DNA of 64,000 nt, from NCBI GenBank assembly GCA_905221605.1, contig CAJNDS010002294.1, positions 1-64,000 of the forward strand. Reading direction: 5' to 3'. Positions 47,201 to 57,549 of this stretch are shown one piece after another (the first letter of the stretch is position 1; the number at the start of each line of letters is the position of its first letter). The position numbers and the translations under genes were made by a program. This DNA comes from Symbiodinium natans. Its lineage: Eukaryota; Sar; Dinophyceae; Suessiales; Symbiodiniaceae. The notes beneath the pieces are model-generated. The model was not told where the DNA came from and made no database searches. It was given only the letters and a program-made list of their open reading frames with translations.

Positions 47201-49390
47201 AACATATAACTTAATGGAATCGCCGGGAAGGCTGGCTCTATGATTATTGACCTGCGAGTCTTGAGCATGACCCAAGACTACGTATTTGCTTGTTGAAGAT
47301 AGGCGCCCTACGGCTCAGGGCTCATGAGATAGAATTTTACGGCCTGAAGCTTGATATTGCGTAGCTCCAGAGCTGCTGTTGGACGGCCGGCTGTCTTGGC
47401 ATGGACTTTCTCATGGAAAACATAAGGATTGGACTTGTAATCATCAAAGACACCCTGAACGCATGGCCCTACACCCTTAACTTTAAAAAAAACCTACGCC
47501 TTGAAACCCAAAAAGCCTAAACCCTAAAACCTGCAGCCCTATGCAACCCGTACAGACCCTAGGAGAGAAAAAGAACGCAAAACCTAGCGTAAACGCCACG
47601 TAAACCCAACCGCGAAAAGGCCTAAACCCTAAATCCTAAACCCCGTCCCCCACCACAGGGCACCACAGGGGGAGCTCACATTGTTCCAGAAGGTCCTTCC
47701 CTCGACAAGAAGGCAACGTGTACTGCCTGGGGCTTTGATTTCCATGGAAACCTCCAGCTCTTGATCAGGCAGTTTGCCAGCTTGACTTGACAAGGAATGG
47801 CATGATACACCTTCTGCCAACAGGACCACTTTGTCTTGGTAGCCAAGAGCCACCAAATTAGCGAAGGTGTGCTCCCAAAGGGCCAGCCACTGCACCCTTC
47901 TTTGCTTGGAGCGCGCAGGTGACCTGCACAACTCCACCAACAGCTTTGCCTGGCATTCTTATCCATTTGGCCCTGGTGCACAGAAAAATGATCTATCACA
48001 GGTCAAAACTACCTTGGCCAAATACTGCAAGTTACTGGAACTGTCGAATTTCGTTCCCTGTCCTTCCTTTTCCTGAAGTCATTACACCCCCACTCTCCGC
48101 CAAACAGCGCGTAAACCCTCATCCCTAAATCCTATAAGCCTCAACCCTCGAAACCTAAACCAGAAACCTGAAACCCTAAACTCCATCCCTGAAACAGACC
48201 CTACAGCCCTAAACCCAAAAACCCTAAGCCCTGCAGAAGCCGTGGACGGGCGTGAGCCTTGTGAGGGCGAGGGGGCGGAGCGCGCGATGAGCGCGGCCCA
48301 CGCGTGCAAGGAGCTGAGGAGTCTAGCATGCCATGTCATATCAGCATTTATGTTAACCACGAAACAATTAAAAAGAAAACGATTGCTCGAAAACAAGGCT
48401 GGCAAAGACGGTATTTTCGTGTGCGAAGAAGGCTAGGCAGGAAGGCTCGGCAGCAGGTGCTATCATACATTCGCCAAGCGCGCTTGCTCTTGGGTTCTTA
48501 TGCTGAGTCAAAAAGGATGAGATTCCAACACCAGAAATGGTAGGTGAAGGGGGGAGGGTAGCAAAATGCTTGTGGGTATGTATGCATTTATGTATGTACG
48601 TACTGTTTGTGCATACATGTATACACACACATGCTTTTCACGCAACCGATGACAATGATGACAAGTAGCACCCAGCTTCTTGTCGAGCACCTCAAGTGTT
48701 CATGCAGGGGCACTCAAGGGAAGGCGCGCCATACCAACAGGATGAACCCACCCTGAACCCTAAACCCCTCAACCCTGAGTCTGGCCTTTAAGAACTTGGT
48801 AACGCCTCCATCGGGGGCCACCAGCGCGGCGCGTGCCGCCTGCAAGCGCTGAAGAGAAGAAGGAACACCCGAATGACAGCCATGCATTTCTTGGCTCTAA
48901 CCTTGACTCATGAACTTTCCATAGCTCCAACCCGCCTCTTTCTCCGCCTGGTCTTGGAAGCGGAACGTGGCAAGGATGGGCCCCCGCAGGTCCTGCACCA
49001 TGTGCTTCTGCACATTCGGGGCTCGGGGTCGGGGTTGAGGCCTATGCCCATACCTTCAGTATAGTACAGAATAATCCAAGGCTGGGTTTGTGCTGGAGCC
49101 ATGCTCGAGTCTCCTCGCCCAACTCAATGTAGTCATCGCACTCCAGCTGTTCCTTACGCCCATATCAGGCAGCTTAGCGAGTTGACAGCTTGGCCTGGCA
49201 ATGAAGACAAGTCACCATGGGATCTGTCGGATACCTGCAAAATGACTGCGTTGCGAGAAATACTAATACAGTTCTCAAAGGCTGTTGAACAACAGACGCG
49301 TTCCTACTTCCAGGGCCGCGGCAGAGCCGAACCTTCGTACTGCGCCTGAGACGGCGCCGGCACTGCAAATGCAGGGTGAAGTGTCCATCT
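44300..49390. other. Long stretch without a recognised gene
   Basis: Frames of 60-190 codons occur on both strands but none shows a domain. Possible minus-strand exon fragments are at about 45150-45240 (FSAVEKVLKACRSS), 47690-47935 (WLALWEHTFANLVALGYQDK) and 48960-49030 (MVQDLRGPILATFRFQDQ); all are weak. Degenerate CCCTAAA-like sequence appears near 46795-46865, 47480-47640 and 48115-48235. A short CCA/poly-C tract lies at 46565-46600. Confidence 0.35.
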
Positions 49391-49397
49391 CTCTGCT

Positions 49398-49510
49398 CGA
49401 TATGGGGGCTTGCGATATCAAAGGGTGCCTTATTGGGGTCCTATTGTAAGGGGATCCTACAATTTGGGTGTCTAAATTAGGGGTCCCTTGTTGTCGTAAA
49501 CCCCCATATG
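49398..49510. mobile_element. Short fold-back element (MITE-like)
   Basis: The arms CGATATGGGGGCTTGCGA (49398-49415) and TCGTAAACCCCCATATG (49494-49510) are inverted copies of each other with two mismatches in the shared 16 bp. The interior of about 80 bp has no coding capacity. Size and structure fit a miniature inverted-repeat element, but I cannot see a target-site duplication clearly. Confidence 0.4.
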
Positions 49511-49741
49511 GCTAGCAATATGCATGCTGCATGTTCAGGGGCATTCAACATCTGAGCGGGAGGGCGATGCGGCCGACATAGCGTAGAATGGCACGGCTTT
49601 GGGCGTAGGCTTTGCCATCCTAGGCTGGATCTTGCGCTTGAAACTCAACCTTCGTGGGACCAAAAGCACCAGTATCGGCATCGGACCAAGCAGCCACGGT
49701 CAGGATGGGCAATCCTGAGGCATCCGGCGCGTACCTTACAC

Positions 49742-50457
49742 TGAGAGTGTCTGAGAAGGGCCGTCACCCTTCAAAATCATCCGTATGCCAAGCCAACCGA
49801 GCAGCGGATGCAACGCCGCGGTCCTCTCCTTGAATGTCTCATCCGTCTTGGGCGTCGTATCCTCAGGCTCAGAGACGCCCAAATGCGGCACCATGTCACC
49901 CCAGACGTCGTGCAAGGCAGAGAATGCCAAAGACACCCGCGACGGCCTGTCCTTGAAAGGAATGCCGCCTGCAATGAAGGTCAGCCTCGACATCGGACAC
50001 ATTTTTTCGGACGCCTCTTCTTCTGCTTCTTCTTCTTCTTCTTCTTCTTCTTCTTCTTCTTCTTCTTCTTCTTCTTCTTCTTCTTCTTCTTCTTCTTCTT
50101 CTTCTTCTTCTTCTTCTTCTTCTTCTTCTTCTTCTTCTTCTTCTTCTTCTTCTTTCTTCTTCTTCTTCTTCTTCTTCTTCTTCTTCTTCTTCTTCTTCTT
50201 CTTCTTCTTCTTCTTCTTCTTCTTCTTCTTCTTCTTCTTCTTCTTCTTCTTCTTCTTCTTCTTCTTCTTCTTCTTCTTCTTCTTCTTCTGCTTCTGCTTC
50301 TGCTTCTGCTTCTTCCTTCTTCTGCTTCTTCTTCTTCTTCTTCTTCTTCTTCGCTTCTTCTTCTTCTTCTTCTTCTTCTTCTTCTTCTTCTTCTTCTTCT
50401 TCTTCTTCTTCTTCTTCTTCTTCTTCTTCTTCTTCTTCTTCTTCTTTTCTTCTTCTT

Positions 50458-50488
<31 letters not shown>

Positions 50489-51116
50489 TTCTTCTTCTTC
50501 TTCTTCTTCTTTTCTTCTTCTTCTTCTTCTTCTTCTGCTTCTTTCTTCTTCTTCTTCTTCTTCTTCTTCTTCTTCTTCTTCTTCTTCTTCTTCTTCTTCT
50601 TCTTCTTCTTCTTCTTCTTCTTCTTCTTCTTCTTTTTCTTCTTCTGCAGGGCTTGGGGGCCAGGGAAGAGAACCCTGACCCACACACGCAAGCACGCTCG
50701 AGTCCTGTTCGGAAGTCGGCATTAGACGAAAAGGATGTTGGGGAGCACGCCGCACCACAATGTACGGGAGTACCTCCACCCCCCCCCCCAGTAGACGACG
50801 CACCCAGATTCTGCTTCCCTCGTTTGACATGACCGGGAATGCAGTCCCTGTCTCATGTGTTCTTCTTGTTCTGCGGGGCATGAAGGCCAGGGAAGGTGCC
50901 CCTGATGCGCCCAGATTGGCGTAGTCTCAGGTCGGCGTGAAACGAAATCCGAGGCTCTAAGACAAGGAGACCCGATGCAAAAGCGACCGGAAAAGACGGG
51001 AAATGCTGACAAATTCGGAACAGACAGTGTGAAGCCATGCTGTCTTTGAACCACGGGAGCCTGATTGGTTCGCCGAGGCCAGTGATGGGCCAGTAGAAGA
51101 GCTCGTACTCCGGCAT
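49742..51116 (-). CDS. Glutathione S-transferase, sigma-like, N-terminal part and possible C-terminal piece
   Basis: The start is a true ATG at 51116. Exon 1 (51116-51061) encodes MPEYELFYWPITGLGEPI and ends at a GC donor (ATCAG|GC). Exon 2 begins at 49985 after GTCGAG|G in the matching phase, so the join reads GLGEPIRLTFIAGGIPFKD. This is the classic GST start: first beta strand with the catalytic Tyr (Tyr8), then helix 1 with EPIRL. The frame then runs on to a stop at 49736 through SALHDVWGDMVPHLG and KERTAALHPLLGWLG, which looks like the helical C-terminal domain, but the second half of the thioredoxin fold (the cis-Pro and SNAIL-type region) is not visible. Either an exon is missing, the gene is decayed, or a further intron lies there. 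A last exon reading LPILTVAAWSDADTGAFGPT (about 49735-49622) may follow. Intron 1 is about 1.1 kb and holds a TTC expansion. Confidence 0.7.
50015..50645. repeat. (TTC/GAA)n expansion of about 630 bp
   Basis: Nearly pure TTC on plus (GAA on minus) with sparse TGC, TTTC and TTA interruptions. It sits entirely in the first intron of the GST gene; the four long homopolymer-type frames across it are artefacts. Flanks at about 50650 and 50880 share CCAGGGAAG-type sequence, hinting at a small local duplication. Confidence 0.96.
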
Positions 51117-51659
51117 CGCAGACCTTGAGCGTGGCTGTATACAATTGCCTTTCCCCTGCCACCCTGGCCTGCCGTTTCCCTGGATGCTGGCTGAAGCACT
51201 GTTGCAGAAGGCGCCTTCTGGAATGGTAAACTTGTCCAGCTTGGGCCAAACGACAGCTGGTATGCAGCTTTCACACTGAAAACGATACCAGAATGGCAGT
51301 GCCCTCTTTTGCATACTTTGCATGTTGAGATATGTTGAGGGCATACCTCGCTCTCAAAGCTCCCACTGGCGCGCCTGTCGAGTTGTCTAACTGCCGGGCA
51401 GACGCCGGTGTCTGCACACCTGCTGCAGCTCACATGTCGTTCATGTCGTTTCCAAGAGGCTGGAGGCACTCCTCATGCTGCCCCATTCTTCCCCATGTTC
51501 CCTCATGGCCTCTGTGTGTCATCGGCCGTTGCTTCGGCTTGGCGGATGCTTTCGCTCCTCGGGCGCCAAGATTACTCGGAAATCCGATTGAAAACCCAAT
51601 GCCCCCAAAAATCCCTGAGGTGCCCTGAGCTGCGTGCCACCTTTCAAGGCAAGGCCAAG

Positions 51660-52360
51660 ACCTCAGGCCGCATCAAGATGGTAGTGACAGCGCCTGGAAA
51701 GCACCTTCATCAGCACACTGAGGCAAACCCGTGGCTGAGCTGAGGCTGCCACTGGAAAGCAGCTGGCGTCTCTCGAAATCCAGGGCTTTGGAGCTCGCCT
51801 CCTGCTCCTCCCAACCTGGAGACTCCACGACTCCGCGGATGATGTTTCAAGCACTCCGAAGACTGCCACGACATGCCACAAAATGCCACGACATGCCACA
51901 AAATGCCACCGAAAACCAAAAACCCACACAGGGGAGACAGCATTCTGGTCTTTCTGGGCAAGTTCCAGGGCTGCGGCTTTGCGTGTATTGGTCCACAAGC
52001 AGCTTTGCGGTGGCGAAGCGATCTGCAAGCTCACGCCTGGCACAAGTCAGAAGTGGCGAGGGCGCGCAACCGGAAGCCGAATAAGCGTCACTCATGGGTC
52101 CATCGTGGAGCCTTCCTTCCGGGCTTTGAGCAGCTCCGAGTTCTCTCCCGAGCCTGTGAGCGACAATGCAACTCCGTAAGTCGTAGTTAACTCATAGTGA
52201 CTCAGATTTAACTCGTAGTACCTCAAAGTAACTCATAATAACTCTAGTGACACACTGTAAGAGGCTGTCAGGACACCATCGCAAGCTGCAGAGCTCAGTC
52301 GATGGCTCGTCCAGCTCTACGCGCAGTGCCGTAGCCATCTCGTCCTTGCTCTCCTTCACA
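51660..52360 (-). CDS. Possible coiled-coil exons of an unknown gene
   Basis: Minus-strand blocks at about 52270-52350 (ESKDEMATALRVELDEPSTE), about 52100-52150 (ENSELLKARKEGS) and about 51970-52045 (two competing frames, one with RKAAALELAQKDQ) look like fragments of a charged helical protein. Boundaries were not solved. Confidence 0.35.
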
Positions 52361-52362
52361 AG

Positions 52363-52459
52363 TTTATAGGGTTCTTAAGGGGGGTGGGGGTCAAGGGAGG
52401 TATGTAACCCAAGGTTCCCTAATACTCCCCACTACTCCCTTAAGAATCCTATAAACTAC
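52363..52459. mobile_element. Short fold-back element (MITE-like)
   Basis: The left arm contains TTTATAGGGTTCTTAAG and the right arm CTTAAGAATCCTATAAA, inverted copies with one mismatch in 17. Total length about 97 bp. The interior (GGTTCCCTAATACTCCCCAC) resembles the fold-back at 57201. Confidence 0.5.
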
Positions 52460-52469
52460 TAAGAAGTTC

Positions 52470-54860
52470 CCAGAGTTGCGACTTGAGACCAGGGCAGCTG
52501 GGCTGGACAGCATGAAGAGAGCATCGGGGGCAACCGTGGTGAGAGGCCCATGACAGCCTCGGACTTGTCTTCTCAAGAAGTGACAGGGCAAAAACAAGAC
52601 CGATCGGGGGAGCGGTGGGTGCTCGACACGTTCCGACACGGACTAGGTCTGAAAGAAATGGCTCCTGTTGTCGGGCGATGGAGGCGCTGTGAAGGCCCTG
52701 TGAAAGCCCAATTCAAACCTTCCGAGGCCCCAATAGAAAAACTGTGGAGGCTTGAGTCTGAGATTGGCCAGACCAGCGCAATGCATGTTTTGCGACCTGA
52801 AAAATGGCCTAGATGTGCCATGAGGTATAGAGCACACTGATTTCCTGTGGGCAAGCCAGTGGAACCAGTTTATGAAGGCCTCTGAAACGCCCATCGTGGA
52901 TTCTGCCGGAAAAATCGGCTGTTCAAGCCTCCAAATCCTCAGCAGCCTTGAACGGCCCGGTTGAATGTGCAGTGGTCAATACAGGAGTTGTGGTTGGGGG
53001 GGGGGGGGGCATCTTAGCTTCACCAACTCGGTGAAGGCATGAAGCTGCTCATCTGTTCAGGGCGAGGGCCACATGGACCCACATAGGCCACTCATTGGCC
53101 ACTCATTCGCGTTCACATGTGTACTCCCTTGCAGCCACTTACGCCTTCCATGAAAGGGCCCAAAGACTCACCCAAGTGCCCAGGCCTCGTTTCGCGCGGG
53201 ATGTGTGAAGACCTGAGAGCAATCGGGTCTTTTCAAAAAGCACAACAAAACAAAACCCTTCAGGCTTCGCTGTGTTAAGGGCACCGACTCTGCGGCATGT
53301 TGAAGCAAAGCGGAGGGCAGACTCCTTGATTTATCACTTGGTAGCACTTGGTCGCATGGCCCCAGCAATTGCGGACACAAGCAGAAAGCCAAAATCTCGC
53401 CTCTTCCTGAAAATACAGTAGCCAAGCGCTTCAACATACACATCACATCAATTGTCAACCTTTGCCAAGACACTGTTGAGGCCTCGGAGCATCAATCTCG
53501 ATCGAAGACATACCATGGAAAGACTGCTTTTAGGCGTACTGCAGGCTGAGACTGCTCTCTTTCGGAAGCCAAGACATCTTTTGCTGCGCAGCTCCAACAG
53601 CGCTCAACAGCCGTGAGACACACGCCGATCTCACTGCCCGAGGAGCGGAGCCTGCAGTGCACCAGCGCATCACACAAACCTTCTTTTACGATTTCCAAAG
53701 AATGGAAGCCCTTTTGGCCATTACTGAGAAAGCTCCAGTCCCGACAATACCCCGAAAGAATTCAATCGGTTCGGGAGGTGATGGGCATCTGTGGAGGAGA
53801 CCGCGGAACCGATGGAGCTAACGATATCTGACGATTATGTTGTGCATTGATGCGCTCGGGATTCGAGTGAGGATGCGGTAACCGTCCCACAGCTACCACC
53901 ATTGAAGCCACGCTTCGGAGAGCATCCATGCAGAATGTGCCAATGTTGTGGTAGTTTGCACTCCGGTGCTTTGCTGGTTCAACATGTGAGAATGAGGTCA
54001 AGCTGTCGAGGGCCCTATGCGACCCACAGGGGCTTTGCACTCCACAAGTGACCTTTGCTGCCGATGGTTTCCGAGCACAGAGGTGTCTGCGTAGTGCACT
54101 TAAGTAGCCCATGGCCGTGGATTCAAGCCTGCCAGCTAGTTGCCCATCCAATCTTCTGACAAGACATTCTACATTCCACCAGTGGACCGGTCTTACTCAT
54201 CTTCTGCCTATGTCGACAAAGGTTGCTACTGAAGACACAGCAGTCTGCCCAAGTTTGCAGGGCTGTCCTTGCTGTATTCGCTCGGGTGCGTGATGCGGAA
54301 GACCACAGCTGCCATAAGACCTTGCGCTCATTCCAAAGAATGCTCACGATGCAGTATGTCACAATGTATGTATCACATCCAAGCGCAAACCGGCTTGCTT
54401 TGAATTATCAAACTGGGGTGTAGATCTGCACATCAAACGATCAAACCGAGTTAAGTAACAATGCTGCGCTGCGCAGACAAAGATGGTAGCTGAGATGCTG
54501 TTAGCTGAGATGTTCTTCTGTTTTGGGATACATTCGTACTGTAGGCGGCTTTTGGCAAATTTCCAAGGCTGGCCACGGAAGTCTCTCGGCTTCCAGGCCT
54601 CCCGTACATTGAAATGCGGTCAGCTTGAGGCACACGGCCACGGCCAGCAGGAGCCGTCGCGCCTGCGAGAAGCGGCACTGTGCTGACAGCTCAGTCGGGC
54701 TATCAGCTGCCTCGAAGCTCTGCAACCATGCTAACGGGGAAGCCTGCATAATCTGCTCTTCGAACAGGCCGAGCGTCACCACACCAACCTTTTTGCAGTC
54801 GGCTCACTTACATACAGGCTCTTACCAGACATGCCGATGCCGGTGCAAGAGGGTGCAAGC
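52470..54860. other. No gene recognised; may contain the 3' end of aquaporin copy 2
   Basis: Frames under 130 codons. A G run lies at about 52995-53009. A minus-strand stretch near 53520-53690 (EGLCDALVHCRLRSSGSEIG) looks weakly protein-like. I looked here for a sixth-helix aquaporin exon and did not find one. Confidence 0.35.
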
Positions 54861-54872
54861 TCTCTGTCAGGC

Positions 54873-56746
54873 CCCTGCGGAGACCGCCGGATTCAGCATC
54901 CCACCCGTCACGGGGCCAACAGTGAATCCGCCAGTCATGACACAGAAGCCCACAGCCAGGCCGAAGTAGAAGTTCTGACACGGAAGAAGCAAAAAAAAGA
55001 GAGGCATAGTTCAACCGCAATGCTGCGCATAACCTTGCACTAGTGTTGCATGCCTGGCGCGTCTTTCCAGCAGGCAGGACGGTCACGGTGGAGCAAGCAA
55101 GGACCACGTAAGCCAACCTCGATTGTCGATAGCCAGAATCTGTATACGTGGTCAGTAACGGCTTTGCATCAGCCGGGCAATGATTCAATATGATTCAATG
55201 AATTCAATGACCCAATGGATGCGGCTGCTGCAAGCAAGCGTCACAAAGGTGAAAACACCTTCGGAGATGCCAACCTGATTCCGGCTGAAAGACCTACTTG
55301 AAGCACTCTGCCCCTGGTCTCACATACTTGGGAGCTTGCCGTCGCCACCCCGTACTCTTGCCTGCACTCTTTCAGCAACAAGTGGTTCTTAACCTATCTC
55401 GACATGCTTCCCTTTCAACTCGTCACTGGGGCCGCAGCCACGACGGCAAGGTCAAGGGTTGCCAGAGATTGGGCGCCGCAAAGCGGTAAAACTCGGCGGG
55501 GCAGTTCTACTGCATCTGAGTACTGAACACCACTGTCTCGGAACACCACAACATACCGCTCATCATAGACAAGCTTGGGTGCTGCAACGATGATAGCGGC
55601 GACAACTGCTCCAGCAGCCTCATGCAGGGGAGCCCTACTCGACTCTAAAAACTGAACTGCAAAGGGCCCTGAAGTCCTCACAAACTGCCTGCACTCCCAA
55701 GAGCCATGTAGAAGACCTACCCCGTCAAGACCTATCCCTTCATATTAGCAAGGGTCTCGGGACGTACTCTACGTTCAGGGCGATGGCGCGTCCGCCTGAA
55801 CTCCGCAGTAGGCACAGCCGTCGACCACGGAGCATTTGCTGCCTTGGAGAGCGTCCAGATGGAAACGAGATAAATCAAAGCTAGCAGCTAGCACGTGTGG
55901 TCCAGAAGTTGTGATGCTACGTGGACAGCTTGTGCACGCATTGCATGACACGAGTATAATAAAGAACCACGCTATCATTCTGCGAGCACGCGCCGCCAAG
56001 CCAACGAAAGCTAACGTGGGGGACCATTCGGCACGAAAGCAGCACTTCACGTTCAACGAAGGGGAGACAAAAGAGGGGCCTTGTGCCCTGGAATTGGGCC
56101 TTGCTTGTGCCCACACGACCCCTCGCAAAATGGCCCAGCGGTAGGGGGAGGATCAGAAGTCGAGATCCAAACCTTCACGGTTTCGGGTTCAGGGCTTTGG
56201 GGTTTACGACCCTTAGGGTATAGGTAAAATCGGAACAAGGAGGGTACGGAGAGCCTTTAAGACTTTAAGGTTTAGAGTCTAGAGCCTTTCGGGTTTTGGG
56301 CTTCAGGGCCTTTTGGCGTTTTGGGTTGGGGAGGGACTTGTTTGTGGGAGGGCCTTAAAAATTAAAGGCTTGAGGTCTTTAGGCTTTAAGCATGGCATTC
56401 AGGGCTTCGTGGATCGGGAAAGGCCTCGAGAGAGTTCGGCTTTCGGTCTTGGGTTTCAGACTCTGTGTTCTGGCTATGCCATGTGCAGGCACAAGCGAGG
56501 CCGAATGCACAGGCACAAGCAAGGGGTGAACCGGTACATAAGCGGCGCTTCGCTTTGAATGAATGATGGTTGGGTCTTGGTTGGGGGATGAAACTGCAAA
56601 ATCAAAATCAAACAGTTCCATGGTTTGCAGGGCTAGCGCAGCATGCGCTCACGCTCCGCGACACATTCTACTCTCCACCAAGCCACGGCCGCTCAAGACA
56701 ACCGCGAGCGTCACAGCAGGATTGAAATAGCCCCCAGAGATCTTCC
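54873..56746 (-). CDS. Aquaporin-family channel (MIP), copy 2, partial exons
   Basis: Three aquaporin landmarks occur in order on the minus strand. First, 56746-56685 encodes GKISGGYFNPAVTLAVVLSG, the first NPA half-helix, after AG|G and before a GC donor. Second, about 55615-55530 encodes AAGAVVAAIIVAAPKL, matching helix 3. Third, about 54974-54873 encodes FYFGLAVGFCVMTGGFTVG and then GGMLNPAVSAG, the fifth helix and second NPA, ending at a GC donor. The first helix, fourth helix and sixth helix were not found, so phases could not be checked throughout; a weak first-helix candidate (VTELIAVSCLSG) lies near 57150-57190. As in copy 1, the residue after the second NPA is not Arg. It could be a full gene with unresolved exons or a decaying copy. 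Confidence 0.6.
56176..56420. repeat. Degenerate TTTAGGG-like sequence
   Basis: Strings such as GGGTTCAGGGCTTTGGGG, CTTTAAGGTTTAGAG and GGGTTTTGGGCTTCAGGG look like decayed telomere-type repeats. If aquaporin copy 2 is one gene, this lies within or next to one of its introns. Confidence 0.5.
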
Positions 56747-57200
56747 CTTGGAGTTCATGTGGCCACCACAACTCAGGCTCAAATAGGCTCAACACCGGCA
56801 AATCATCGACCAGCTCATCACTCAAGCCAAAGCACCAAGAGCATAGATCATGCTTGTCAAAGCAGCTGCTGTTGACCATGCTGTTGCCTGAGTTGCTCGT
56901 TCAGGAAAGGGAACGAAGCAAAGGGAGCACACGAGAACCTGAATGTGACGACGAAGCAAGCTCGGCCGCCAGCTTCCGAGTTCCCGATCACGTTCAGCCC
57001 GAAAGTGAGAACCTCATAAATGGATTTCCTAGTGGTCAGAAAGGACTTCAAATGCGAGAGTTGTGCAACAAACTGTGCTGGGATGTCCCGGAACGCACAT
57101 CTGCCGAGGGATCGGCCACAGCGAACGTGCCCAACCTGGCGGGTCCCGAGAGGCCAGAGAGACAGGAAACTGCGATGAGTTCGGTGACGCTGATTCATGG

Positions 57201-57294
57201 GTTTCCCTACTACCCCCCTCTTTACTACCCCCCCTAGGTTCCCCCGGTTAGGAACCTAGAAGGGTAGTATAGAGGGGGGGGGTTGTAGGGGAAC
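57201..57294. mobile_element. Fold-back element (MITE-like) of about 94 bp
   Basis: The left arm runs from GTTTCCCTACTACCCCCCTC to CTAGGTTCC, and the right arm from GGAACCTAGAAGGGTAGTAT to TGTAGGGGAAC. They pair over most of their length with a short loop near 57243-57250. No coding capacity. Confidence 0.55.
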
Positions 57295-57549
57295 ACATGA
57301 CTCATCCTGAACTCTTGCTGGTCAAGACACCCTTCGCCGAGAAGTCGGGCCGATATCCGCGGCATGCAGATCTCCAAGTGCTCCTCAACGTTGCAGCAAC
57401 AGTCCTGCGCAAAAGTGCGAGGTTCGGGCTACACTGCAGTACGTGTCTATATGCATACATATATATATATATATGTATAGCATTATGCAACATTGTATCT
57501 CTTTATATTCTCTTTATATAATTATATGATGCTTTCTATATAATATGAT

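Noticed and set aside
49785-50725. Four 230-305-codon frames of Ser, Phe, Glu/Arg and Lys runs
   Set aside because: All are translations of the TTC/GAA repeat in the GST intron.
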